NCBI RefSeq assembly: GCF_016863535.1
Contig: NZ_BOPB01000026.1
Location: forward strand, 99,562-163,561
DNA length: 64,000 nucleotides
DNA from: Micromonospora lutea
GTDB lineage: Bacteria > Actinomycetota > Actinomycetes > Mycobacteriales > Micromonosporaceae
Reading direction: 5' to 3'
The stretch's first letter is position 1; the number at the start of each line of letters is the position of its first letter. A program made the position numbers and the translations under genes. The notes beneath the pieces are model-generated. The model saw nothing but the letters and a program-made list of their open reading frames with translations. It was not told the origin of the DNA and did not search any database. Below, in pieces: positions 8,549 through 16,287 of this stretch.

Positions 8549-8865
8549 GGGTGCTCCCGGTGGATGTCCGCGCCCGCCGGCTCGACGCCTCGACGCGCCG
8601 CCACACGGTTCGGGGTTCGCCCGCCGGTACCCCACCACGCGCGTCGAGCCTGGGAGTTCCACCCTCCCGGCCCACGTGGTGAACCACCGGCGGTGTCTTC
8701 GGATGCGGACCGCACCGCCCACCGCTGACCAGACCGTAAGGGATCACGCGGTTCGTCGGCAACACCCTCGACGGGTGTACGCACCCGATTCCGCCTGGGT
8801 TGCCCCAGAGTGAGGCCGGTCATAACGGGTGGACGTTGGCCCATCACGGGCTGCTAGCCTCGGCG
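8549..8865. other. Divergent intergenic region, urease operon and sulfur riboswitch
   Basis: About 320 bp between the ureA start and the SAM-IV element on the other strand. It must hold the urease promoter on the minus strand. On the plus strand a TAGCCT hexamer at 8855-8860 is a plausible -10 for the riboswitch transcript. No small gene or repeat was recognised. Confidence 0.4.
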
Positions 8866-8990
8866 GCAGGTCATGAGCGCCAGCGTCAAGCCCCGGCTCG
8901 CTGGCCGGCAACCCTCCACCGCGCAGGGGTGCCCCGGGTGAGGACCAGGCATCGGAGCGACCACCGGTGCAAGCGTGGCCTGGATCCCCA
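8866..8990 (+). ncRNA. SAM-IV riboswitch
   Basis: The core at 8877-8896 (gccagcgtcaagccccggct) followed by ctggccggcaaccctcc and gtgccccgggtgaggacc matches the actinobacterial SAM-IV riboswitch almost base for base. Stem P1 can be drawn between GGTC at 8869-8872 and GACC at 8943-8946. The 3' part to about 8990 provides the extra hairpins that separate SAM-IV from SAM-I. It binds S-adenosylmethionine and normally turns off methionine or sulfur genes when SAM is plentiful. It precedes a leader peptide and an amino-acid ABC importer. The exact 3' limit is approximate. Confidence 0.88.
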
Positions 8991-9015
8991 GGTCATCACG
9001 ACCTTGAGGAGAGCC

Positions 9016-9117
9016 ATGTCGTACCGTAGTCGATCCGCTCCCGTGGCGATCCGCCTCGACCTGACGGAGCGCCGGCACATCGACATGATGCGGATTTGTA
9101 CCGCCGCGTGTAGCTGA
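9016..9117 (+). CDS. RRHID-type putative leader peptide (33 aa)
   Basis: A 33-residue reading frame with a good ribosome site (GAGGAGAG, three bases before the ATG). Its second half, LTERRHIDMMRICTAACS, is the motif of the actinobacterial putative leader peptides found in front of sulfur and cysteine genes: RRHID followed by Cys residues just before the stop. Such peptides are thought to sense cysteinyl-tRNA supply through ribosome stalling at the Cys codons. It sits 25 bp after the SAM-IV element and 131 bp before an amino-acid ABC operon. The peptide itself probably has no function after translation. Confidence 0.8.
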   Translation: MSYRSRSAPVAIRLDLTERRHIDMMRICTAACS

Positions 9118-9130
9118 CCGCGTCGCCGGT

Positions 9131-9201
9131 CGCCGGACCCTGACGGTTCGGCGGCCTCCCTGTCATCGATCCATCCCAGCGGTCCGCCCACCGGCGGACC
9201 G
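9131..9201 (+). promoter_or_regulatory. Attenuator-like hairpins after the leader peptide
   Basis: Two stems follow the leader stop codon. The first pairs 9131-9139 with 9145-9153 with one wobble. The second is a perfect 9-bp stem, 9180-9188 with 9193-9201, with a four-base loop. They end about 35 bp before the ribosome site of the first transporter gene. The position fits a leader-peptide attenuator, although there is no U-tract, so Rho or translational control is as likely as intrinsic termination. Confidence 0.5.
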
Positions 9202-9248
9202 TCGGTGCGGCACGTCCGTGCCCACCGTCGCTCATCCAGGAGAGACCT

Positions 9249-10097
9249 GTGCGATTCCTTCCTACCCTGAGCCGGGCCGCCGCCGTCGGCGTCGCCGCGA
9301 TCCTCGCTGCCACCACCCTGACCGCCTGCGGCTCGGACTCCGCCGGCGACGCCGCCGACAACCCGTACCAGCTGCTCCAGCCGGGAGTGCTGCGGGCCGG
9401 CACGCTCACCGACGCCCCGCCGAACGTGTACCTCAAGGACGGCAAGTTCACCGGCTTCGACAACGACCTGCTGGTCGCCGTCGCTGACAAGCTCGGCCTG
9501 AAGGTTGAGTTCGTCGGCACCGACTTCTCGGGGCTGCTCGCCCAGGTCAACAACCGCAAGTTCGACGTCGGCAGCTCCTCGATCACCATCACCGAGGCGC
9601 GCAAGAAGACCGTCGACTTCGGCAACGGGTACGACTTCGGCTACTTCGGGCTCGACGTACCCGCCGGGTCGGCGTTGCGCAGCTTCGACGAGCTGCCCGG
9701 CAAGCGGGTGGTGGTCGTGCAGGGCACCGTCCAGGACGACTACGCCACCGGCAAGGGCCTGGACCCGGTACGGGTGGCCGACTACAACGGCGCGATCAAC
9801 CAGCTCAAGGCCGGCACCGCGGACGCGTGGATCGCCCCCGCGGAGATCGGTGAGAAGACCGCCGCGGACAGCGGCGGCAAGATCACGGTCGCCGCGAAGG
9901 AACTCAGCCCGGCACCCACCGCGTACGCCTTCGCCAAGGGCAACGACGCGCTGCGCGAGGCGCTGAACAAGGCCCTCGACGAGGTGATCGCCGACGGCAC
10001 CTGGACCCGCCTTCAGCAGCAGTACTACCCGGGCCGACCGATCCCGGCCGACTTCACCCCGGGCAGCGGTGACGTGACGGTGCCGGCTACCTCCTGA
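9249..10097 (+). CDS. Amino-acid ABC transporter substrate-binding lipoprotein
   Basis: A type II solute-binding protein (SBP_bac_3, the cystine/glutamine/arginine receptor family). GTG start with CAGGAGAG five bases upstream. The N-terminal signal ends in the lipobox LTAC near residue 26. The mature protein reads LRAGTLTDAPPNVYLKDGKFTGFDNDLLVAVADKLGLKVEF, then FDVGSSSITITEARKKTVDFG and a C-terminal LNKALDEVIADGTWTRLQQQYY. It is the first gene of a three-gene importer operon under a SAM-IV riboswitch and a Cys-type leader, so cystine, methionine or another sulfur amino acid is the likely ligand. That is inference from regulation; the sequence alone does not give the ligand. Confidence 0.92.
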   Translation: MRFLPTLSRAAAVGVAAILAATTLTACGSDSAGDAADNPYQLLQPGVLRAGTLTDAPPNVYLKDGKFTGFDNDLLVAVADKLGLKVEFVGTDFSGLLAQVNNRKFDVGSSSITITEARKKTVDFGNGYDFGYFGLDVPAGSALRSFDELPGKRVVVVQGTVQDDYATGKGLDPVRVADYNGAINQLKAGTADAWIAPAEIGEKTAADSGGKITVAAKELSPAPTAYAFAKGNDALREALNKALDEVIADGTWTRLQQQYYPGRPIPADFTPGSGDVTVPATS

Positions 10098-10132
10098 GGT
10101 AGGACGACCAGCGAGCAGGGCGGAGGTTGACC

Positions 10133-10915
10133 GTGGATCCGTTGCGCACCCTGTGGGAGACGTTCTTCGACTGGGAGTCGATGCGTGAGGCGCTCCCCGA
10201 GATGATCACCGTCGGGTTGCCGAACACGCTGATCCTGGCGGTCACCGCCGCCCTGCTCGGCTCGGCGATGGGCATCGTCCTGGCGGTGGCGGGGATCTCG
10301 CGTACCCGCTGGTTGCGCTGGCCGGCGCGGGTGTACACCGACGTGTTCCGGGGCCTGCCAGCGGCGGCGACGATCCTGCTGATCGGGGTCGGGCTGGCGC
10401 CCCTGGGCATGCAGGTGTGGGGACCCAACCCGTACCCGCTGGGCATCCTGGCGCTGTCCCTGATCGCCTCGGCGTACCTCGGGGAGATCTTCCGCTCCGG
10501 CATCCAGTCGGTGGAGGCCACCCAGTTGGAGGCGGCCCGCGCGTTGGGGTTCTCCTGGCGTGAGGCGATGCGGAGGGTGATCATCCCGCAGGGGATCCGG
10601 CGGATCCTGCCGGCCTGGGTGAACCAGCTGATCGCCCTGATCAAGGACTCCAGTCTGGTCTACTTCCTCGGCCTGCTGGCCAGCCAGCGGGAGCTGTTCC
10701 GGATCGGGCAGGACTACGCGGCCAACACCGGCAACCAGTCGGCGCTGCTGCTGGCGGGCCTGTTCTACCTCGTGCTGACGGTGCCGCTGACCCACGTCGT
10801 CAACTGGATCGACAGGCGTCTGCGGCAGGGTCGACCGGCGACCGCGCCGACCAACGACGACCCCGACGACCTTGACCTGGCGCTGCCCGGCGCCGCCGGA
10901 GGCAACCAACGATGA
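10133..10915 (+). CDS. Amino-acid ABC transporter permease
   Basis: A HisM/GlnP-type membrane permease of about 260 aa. After a short cytosolic start it has MITVGLPNTLILAVTAALLGSAMGIVLAVA, then the family stretch YTDVFRGLPAAATILLIGVG, and the ABC-interaction loop EAARALGFSWREAMRRVIIPQGIRRILPAWVNQ. About five membrane segments follow the usual order. I use the GTG six bases after GGAGG; a TTG two codons earlier touches the ribosome site and is less likely. The 3' end overlaps the ATPase gene (ATGA). Confidence 0.94.
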   Translation: MDPLRTLWETFFDWESMREALPEMITVGLPNTLILAVTAALLGSAMGIVLAVAGISRTRWLRWPARVYTDVFRGLPAAATILLIGVGLAPLGMQVWGPNPYPLGILALSLIASAYLGEIFRSGIQSVEATQLEAARALGFSWREAMRRVIIPQGIRRILPAWVNQLIALIKDSSLVYFLGLLASQRELFRIGQDYAANTGNQSALLLAGLFYLVLTVPLTHVVNWIDRRLRQGRPATAPTNDDPDDLDLALPGAAGGNQR

Positions 10916-11643
10916 GTACCTCGGTCAGTCTGAGCCTGCGCGACGTGCACCTGGCCTTCGGGCGTCACCAGGTGCTGCGCGGGGTGGATCTGGACGTCAC
11001 GCGCGGCGGCACCGCGTGTGTGATCGGCCCCTCCGGCTCGGGCAAGTCAACCCTGCTGCGCACCATCAACCGGCTGCTCGAACCGGACCGTGGCGACGTG
11101 CTGCTGGACGGGCGCAGCGTGCTGCGCGACGACCCGGACGCCCTGCGCCAGCGCATCGGCATGGTGTTCCAGCAGTTCAACCTCTTCCCCCACATGAGCG
11201 TGCTGCGCAACATCACCCTGCCGTTGCGCCGCATCCGCAAACTCGGCGAGGACGAGGCCGTGACCCGGGCCCGGACCGAACTCGACCGGGTCGGGCTGGC
11301 CGCCAAGGCCGACGCCCGGCCCGCGCAGCTCTCCGGTGGGCAGCAGCAGCGGGTGGCCATCGCCCGCGCGCTGGCCATGCAGCCGCAGGTGATGCTCTTC
11401 GACGAGGCCACCTCGGCGCTGGACCCGGAACTGGTCAAGGGGGTGCTGGCGCTGATGGCGGAGCTCTCCGCCCAGGGCATGACCATGGTGGTCGTCACCC
11501 ACGAGATGGGTTTCGCCCGTCAGGTCGCCGACACCGTCGCCTTCATGGACGCCGGACGGGTGCTGGAGGCCGGCGAACCGCAGGCCGTCTTCGAGTCGCC
11601 GCAGCACCCCCGCCTGCGCCGCTTCCTCTCCCAGGTGCTGTGA
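10912..11643 (+). CDS. Amino-acid ABC transporter ATP-binding protein
   Basis: The cytosolic ATPase of the importer, 243 aa. Walker A GPSGSGKST near residue 39, Q-loop VFQQFNLFPHMSVLRN, signature LSGGQQQRVAIARALA, Walker B VMLFDEATSALDPE and the H-loop VVVTHEMGFARQVAD are all intact and of the polar-amino-acid type. It overlaps the permease by four bases. Transcription ends here, 17 bp before a convergent gene. Confidence 0.95.
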   Translation: MSTSVSLSLRDVHLAFGRHQVLRGVDLDVTRGGTACVIGPSGSGKSTLLRTINRLLEPDRGDVLLDGRSVLRDDPDALRQRIGMVFQQFNLFPHMSVLRNITLPLRRIRKLGEDEAVTRARTELDRVGLAAKADARPAQLSGGQQQRVAIARALAMQPQVMLFDEATSALDPELVKGVLALMAELSAQGMTMVVVTHEMGFARQVADTVAFMDAGRVLEAGEPQAVFESPQHPRLRRFLSQVL

Positions 11644-11660
11644 CCTCTGACCGTCGTTGA

Positions 11661-12596
11661 TCAGCGACGGCGGCCGGCGAGGATCGCGGAGGTCTCCCGG
11701 CGCACCTCGTCGGGCTCCCGCACGAGGCGTCGCTGGCTGAACCTGACCACCAGGATGCCGACCGTGGCGAGCAACGCGTCGCGCCGCAGGTCGATCTCGC
11801 GCTGGCGGGGATCGCCGTGTGAGGTGGCACCGTCCAGTTCGATGTTGACCCGCTCCTCCTCGGCGAACAGGTCCAGGTACATGGTCCGCTTGCCCACCCG
11901 GACACGTACCTGACGCATCAGCACCGGCAGCTCCGGGCCGGTGAAGACGCGGTCATGTCCCCAGATCTCCAACGGGCTGCGGCAGCCGACGTCGAGCCGG
12001 TCGACGAGTGCGGACAGCGCCGCCCGCCCGGTCAGCTTCGGAGCGATCGCGCTGCGGAGCCGGGACGCCGTGGTCATCCGGTCGTTCACCGCCCGAACGA
12101 TCGGCCCGATGCGGCTCTCCTCGGGCAGCAACGGCCACGAGTGCGCCAGCGCCTCCTCCAGCCGGACAACCGGCACGCCCCGTCGCACCACGACGTGTGG
12201 TGGTCCCGCCGCGAATCCGGTGCGATGCCGCACCACCAAGTTCGTCCTGCTGCGTAGTCCCACACCGGCCGGCACGTCGAGGTACACCGGCTCACCGGCT
12301 GGTTGAGGCCGAAGACCGTACACGTCCAACGCGGTCAACGCGCTCAAGGCCGCCCGGCCGTCGGCGTATGCGAGTGCCGCCCGCCGAGCGACCTCGGGTG
12401 TCACCCTTGCGAGCAGACTGGCCGATTCCGGGCCGGCGAGCAACGAGTCTTCGACATAGACCGCCGGCAACACGCGACGCAGCCAACCGTTGCGGTACGC
12501 CCGCCGCAGCGTCCATGGCGGTACCACCTCAAGTGCCCGAGCACGGGTCACCACACCCCCATGAGCCTCGACGAGTGATCGGAGCAGAGCGTCCAC
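11661..12596 (-). CDS. AbiEi-like N-terminal domain and DUF559-type nuclease-fold protein
   Basis: A 311-aa protein of unknown role, frequent in actinobacteria. The first 45 residues (LVEAHGGVVTRARALEVV, WTLRRAYRNGWLRRVLPAVYV) look like the winged-helix AbiEi antitoxin N-terminal domain. The C-terminal third reads VNIELDGATSHGDPRQREIDLRRDALLATVG and ILVVRFSQRRLV, the DUF559/Vsr-like pattern with E-x-D and RD residues of a PD-(D/E)xK fold. The GTG start was chosen because the frame upstream is out of character and overlaps a hairpin. It stands alone, without a toxin partner next to it. A nuclease or DNA-binding function is possible but unproven. Confidence 0.72.
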   Translation of the reverse strand: MDALLRSLVEAHGGVVTRARALEVVPPWTLRRAYRNGWLRRVLPAVYVEDSLLAGPESASLLARVTPEVARRAALAYADGRAALSALTALDVYGLRPQPAGEPVYLDVPAGVGLRSRTNLVVRHRTGFAAGPPHVVVRRGVPVVRLEEALAHSWPLLPEESRIGPIVRAVNDRMTTASRLRSAIAPKLTGRAALSALVDRLDVGCRSPLEIWGHDRVFTGPELPVLMRQVRVRVGKRTMYLDLFAEEERVNIELDGATSHGDPRQREIDLRRDALLATVGILVVRFSQRRLVREPDEVRRETSAILAGRRR

Positions 12597-12702
12597 AGCG
12601 ATCGAGCCTGCCCCAGAGCAGGCACACCCCGCCGCCCCCTGTGGACAGCCCTGCCCACTGTGGACAACCCCGCGCGCCCCTCGCGCGTGTGGTAGGCGTT
12701 CC

Positions 12703-12765
12703 TGATCGTCTGCAATCGAGTGACCGGAACAGCGGCGTGTCGGGTCACCCGATCGCAGACGATCA
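12703..12765. repeat. Long imperfect palindrome downstream of the ABC permease
   Basis: Arms 12703-12725 and 12743-12765 pair over 23 bp with two differences; in the minus-strand transcript both become G-U pairs, so the full stem forms in RNA from that strand. It begins about 10 bp beyond the stop of the minus-strand exporter permease gene. It may be that operon's terminator, but no U-tract follows, and it also lies upstream of the next minus-strand gene. Confidence 0.6.
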
Positions 12766-12775
12766 AGGTTGCACC

Positions 12776-14401
12776 TCAGGTGGGGGTGTCGCGGCGGCGG
12801 AAGGTAATGAGGCCGATGGCCAGCAGGGCGGCGGCTGCGGCGGTGAGGAGCACCAACGGCAGCACGGTGACGTCGACGGCGGGCACCGACGGCACGTGGG
12901 TGTACGGGGAGAGGTTCAGCGCGGCCTGCGGCAGGTCCAGCGCAGCGCCCAACTGGCCGAGCAGCAGGAACGCGATCAGCACCGCCCAGCTCAACGCGAC
13001 CGACCAGCGCGGCAGCGCTCCGAACAGCGCGGTCACCACCCCGGCGACGACCAGCAGGGCCGGCAGCCACAGCAGCGCGGCACCGGTCAGCTCGACGGTC
13101 CAACCGACCGGGTCACCGGCGGCCAGCCCGTACCCGAGGCCGGTGGTGACGCCGGCCAGCAACATCAACGCCAGCGCGCCGAGCACCGCGCCGACCACCT
13201 GCGTGCCCAGCCACCGGTGGCGGCTGATCGCGGTGGCGAGCAGCGGTTCGAGGATGCCGTCGGACTCGTCGCCGCGTACCCGCAGCAGGGCCTGCACGAC
13301 GTACGCCCCGATGGTCAGGGCGAACAGTCCGAGCATCGCCGCCAGGAAGGCGTCGACCAGCTCGTCTCCGCCACCGAGTTGGGCGATCGCCTCGGCGGCG
13401 GCCGGGTTGTCGGCGATCATGTCGTCCACCTCGTGGCCGGCCAGTCCCATGGCCAGGCCGAGCACCGCCACCCCGACCGCCCAGCCGATCAACGCGCCCC
13501 GGTGCAGTCGCCAGGTCAGTCCGGCCGGACTGAGCAGGCCGGCGGCGGCGCGGGCCGGGCCGCGCCGCGCGGCGAGCAGGCCAGCGCCGACGTCACGGCG
13601 TTCGGCCAGCGCGTACGCGGCGGCGACCCCGGCGATGAGCAGGACGGCCGGTAACGCGAGCACCCACCACCGTTCGTCGCCGAAGGCACGGATCTGGGTG
13701 CCCCAGCCCAGCGGCGACAACCAGGTGGGCCAGGCACTGTCCAGTCGCAACCCGTCTGTGGAACGCTGACCCAGCACGTCACCGGTGGCCCGGAGCAGGA
13801 ACGCCACCCCGACGGCGGCGGCGGCGAGGGCGTTGGCGCCCCGGGAGGTCACCGAGAGCTGCGCGGTGACGGCGGCCACGCCGGTGAAGGCGAGACCGAC
13901 GCCGACGATCGCCGCGGCGGCGGCCACCGAGCCGGCGGCGGGTAGCCCGGCGCCGATGAAGGCGACCGCGAGCAGCGCCCCGGCCAGCGCGTTGGCACCG
14001 ACGACGACGACCAGCGCAGCGGTGAGCAGCGCGTACCGGCCGACGGCGGCGGCACCGAGCAGCTCGGCGCGTCCGGTCTCCTCGTTCTGGCGGGTGTGCC
14101 GGATCACGGCGAAGGTGCTGAGCAGCGCGGTGAGCACAGCCAGGGTCAGGTAGGTCTCAGTGACCACCACGGCACCGAGATCGCTGCTGGCGACCGGCCC
14201 GTTGAAGGCGCGGGCGACGACACTGCTGTTGGCCACCTCGACGTAGCCGAGACGGTTCTGCTCCTCGGGGTAGATGCTGGCCACGCTCTCGGCGAGGGCG
14301 TAGCCGATCAGGGGGCTGCCCAGCGTCCAGATGGCCAGCCGGACCCGGTCGCGACGCAGCGCGAGCCGGGCGAGCCGGCCGGTGCCGGTGAAGGCGCTCA
14401 T
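12776..14401 (-). CDS. ABC exporter permease (polyketide-antibiotic exporter type)
   Basis: A 541-aa membrane protein with about twelve hydrophobic segments in two halves, the TnrB/COG3559 family of putative antibiotic exporters. The start MSAFTGTGRLARLALRRDRVRLAIWTL is typical, as are ETGRAELLGAAAVGRYALL and RGDESDGILEPLLATAISRHRWL, the coupling stretches. Its ATG overlaps the stop of the ATPase gene by four bases. It has no neighbouring biosynthetic genes, so the substrate is probably a toxic compound from outside or a lipid-like molecule; this is not shown by the sequence. Confidence 0.88.
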   Translation of the reverse strand: MSAFTGTGRLARLALRRDRVRLAIWTLGSPLIGYALAESVASIYPEEQNRLGYVEVANSSVVARAFNGPVASSDLGAVVVTETYLTLAVLTALLSTFAVIRHTRQNEETGRAELLGAAAVGRYALLTAALVVVVGANALAGALLAVAFIGAGLPAAGSVAAAAAIVGVGLAFTGVAAVTAQLSVTSRGANALAAAAVGVAFLLRATGDVLGQRSTDGLRLDSAWPTWLSPLGWGTQIRAFGDERWWVLALPAVLLIAGVAAAYALAERRDVGAGLLAARRGPARAAAGLLSPAGLTWRLHRGALIGWAVGVAVLGLAMGLAGHEVDDMIADNPAAAEAIAQLGGGDELVDAFLAAMLGLFALTIGAYVVQALLRVRGDESDGILEPLLATAISRHRWLGTQVVGAVLGALALMLLAGVTTGLGYGLAAGDPVGWTVELTGAALLWLPALLVVAGVVTALFGALPRWSVALSWAVLIAFLLLGQLGAALDLPQAALNLSPYTHVPSVPAVDVTVLPLVLLTAAAAALLAIGLITFRRRDTPT

Positions 14402-15318
14402 CGGGTACCTCCGGCCGCCGGTCGCTGCTCACTGTCGGTGGCCTCGCCGTAGTGCCGTAGGAACAACTCCTCCAGGGTGGGCGGGGTACTGGTCAGCGCG
14501 CGGACCTCGAAGCGGACCAGGTGGGCCAGGAGGGTGTCGAGGTGTTCGGGTTCGACCTCCAGCCGGACGCGACCGTCGACCGGGCGGACCTCGTGCACGC
14601 CGGGCAGTTCCGCCAGGCCGGTCACCGGACGTCCGGTCTCGACGGTGACGGTGGTACGCGCCAGGTGCCGCAGCTCGGCGAGGGTGCCGGATTCGACGAT
14701 CCGTCCCTCCCGGATGATGCTGACCCGGTCGCAGAGCGCCTCGACCTCGGCGAGGACGTGGCTGGAGAGCAGGACACTCGCGCCGGCCTGGGTGAGCTGG
14801 CGGACCTCCTCCTGGAACACCGCCTCCATCAGCGGGTCGAGCCCGGACGTGGGCTCGTCCAGCACGTACAGCTCGACGTCCGAGGCGAAGGCGGCGACGA
14901 TGGCGACCTTCTGTCGGTTGCCCTTCGAGTAGGTGCGGCACTTCTTCGTCGGGTCCAGATCGAAGCGTCGCAGCAGTTCGTCGCGACGACGCCCGTCCAG
15001 TCCGCCACGCAGCGCACCGAACAGGTCGATCGCCTCTCCTCCGGATAGGTTGGGCCAGAGGTTGACGTCGCCCGGCACGTACGCCAGACGTCGGTGCAAC
15101 GCGACCGCATCGCGCCACGGGTCGCCGTCGAGGACGCGGACCTGCCCGGAGTCGCGGCGCAACAGCCCGAGCAGGATCCGGATGGTGGTGGACTTGCCCG
15201 ACCCGTTGGGTCCCAGGAACCCGTGCACCTCCCCCGGTTCCACCCTCAGGTCGAGCCCGTCGAGCGCGCGTACGCCGCCGAAGGTCTTGACGAGGTTCTC
15301 GATGGAGATCACGGACAT
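14398..15318 (-). CDS. ABC exporter ATP-binding protein
   Basis: A 306-aa DrrA-type ATPase. Walker A GPNGSGKSTTIRILLG is near residue 38, followed by YVPGDVNLWPNLSGGEAIDLF, an atypical signature region YSKGNRQKVAIVAAFA, Walker B LYVLDEPTSGLDPLMEAVF and H-loop LLSSHVLAEVEALCD. The C-terminal 70 residues are the usual extension of drug exporters. The ATG lies behind GGCGGGAGG. It is divergent from a TetR gene 102 bp away, which probably represses it. Confidence 0.92.
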   Translation of the reverse strand: MSVISIENLVKTFGGVRALDGLDLRVEPGEVHGFLGPNGSGKSTTIRILLGLLRRDSGQVRVLDGDPWRDAVALHRRLAYVPGDVNLWPNLSGGEAIDLFGALRGGLDGRRRDELLRRFDLDPTKKCRTYSKGNRQKVAIVAAFASDVELYVLDEPTSGLDPLMEAVFQEEVRQLTQAGASVLLSSHVLAEVEALCDRVSIIREGRIVESGTLAELRHLARTTVTVETGRPVTGLAELPGVHEVRPVDGRVRLEVEPEHLDTLLAHLVRFEVRALTSTPPTLEELFLRHYGEATDSEQRPAAGGTR

Positions 15319-15420
15319 GGGTGCCTCCCGCCATTGTCTGCCGCACCGCTGCACTGACCGATGGTAAGGGATCGGCGCGAGCGGCACCGTACGGCGGTCA
15401 GGACCGACTACGCTGTCGCC

Positions 15421-16218
15421 ATGACCTGGGAGGAGGCCGACAGCACCCGCGGCCGGATCCTGCGCACCGCGTCGACCCTCTTCTCCGAGCAGGGCTACCA
15501 ACGCACCTCGTTGCGGCAGATCGCCGAGCGGCTGCGGCTGACCAAGGCTGCCATCCTCTATCACTTCCCCAGCAAGGCACACCTGCTCGCCGCACTGGCC
15601 GAGCCCCTGGTTCGCGACCTGGAGACACTGCTCGACGTCGCTGGGCAGCTACCCGGTCGTCGGGCGAGATGGACGCTGCTGGAGGGGTGGGTGGACACGA
15701 TGCTCGCGCACCGCGGCCCGCTGGGCATGCTCTTCCACGATCTCGCACTTGTCGACCGGGGCAGCACCTACCACCGGCTGATGCAGATCGCGATGCGGGC
15801 CAACGAGATCGTCGCCGGCCCGGACGCCGGCCGTCGGGAGCGGGTCCGGGCGGTCCAGGCGATCGCCATGTGCAGCGACCCGGTGGTCTTCCTGATCGAC
15901 GTGCCCGCGTCGGTGCTCCGGGCCGACATGCTCGACGGCGTCCGCCGCCTGCTGGGTGAGACACCGCCCGGCGAGCAGGAGAGGCCCGGCGAGCAGGAGA
16001 CGGCCGGCGACGCCGTCGGCGCGCCGTCCGGACGGGTGGGTCGGCGACGGCCGGGCCGACCCCGGTCGATGAGTCCGGAGCAGGTGCGGGCCGCCCAGCG
16101 GATGCATCTCGCGGGCACTCACTCGGCTGACGAGATCGCCGCCGAGTTCGGCGTCTCGCGCGCCACCGTCTACCGACATCTTGACGCGGTCGACGATAAC
16201 GAGATAGTTCTAAGATAG
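15421..16218 (+). CDS. TetR regulator with an extra resolvase-like C-terminal HTH
   Basis: A 265-aa regulator. Residues 8-55 form a normal TetR HTH (RGRILRTASTLFSEQGYQRT, LRQIAERLRLTKAAILYHFPSKAHLLAAL), followed by a helical ligand domain to about residue 180. After a Glu/Pro linker containing two copies of PGEQE, residues 212-258 read GRRRPGRPRSMSPEQVRAAQ, HLAGTHSADEIAAEFGVSRA and TVYRHLD. This is the HTH_7/Hin type found at the end of serine recombinases. So the protein has two DNA-binding domains. It is divergent from the ABC exporter operon and probably controls it. The ATG follows a run of weak ribosome-site sequence. Confidence 0.85.
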   Translation: MTWEEADSTRGRILRTASTLFSEQGYQRTSLRQIAERLRLTKAAILYHFPSKAHLLAALAEPLVRDLETLLDVAGQLPGRRARWTLLEGWVDTMLAHRGPLGMLFHDLALVDRGSTYHRLMQIAMRANEIVAGPDAGRRERVRAVQAIAMCSDPVVFLIDVPASVLRADMLDGVRRLLGETPPGEQERPGEQETAGDAVGAPSGRVGRRRPGRPRSMSPEQVRAAQRMHLAGTHSADEIAAEFGVSRATVYRHLDAVDDNEIVLR

Positions 16219-16243
16219 TTTCGAGACAGGGTGTTGGTGTTCA

Positions 16244-16282
16244 TCGGCGGTGGCGCGCGACACGTCCGCGAGCCACCGCCGA
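16244..16282. terminator. Bidirectional terminator between tetR and the phosphoesterase gene
   Basis: An 11-bp perfect stem (16244-16254 with 16272-16282) whose loop can pair further with a few mismatches. It lies between two convergent genes and can serve both strands. Confidence 0.65.
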
Positions 16283-16287
16283 CGGCG

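Noticed and set aside
8549..8865. GlnR box in front of ureA
   Set aside because: No pair of GAAAC/GTnAC half-sites with 11- or 22-bp phasing could be found on either strand.
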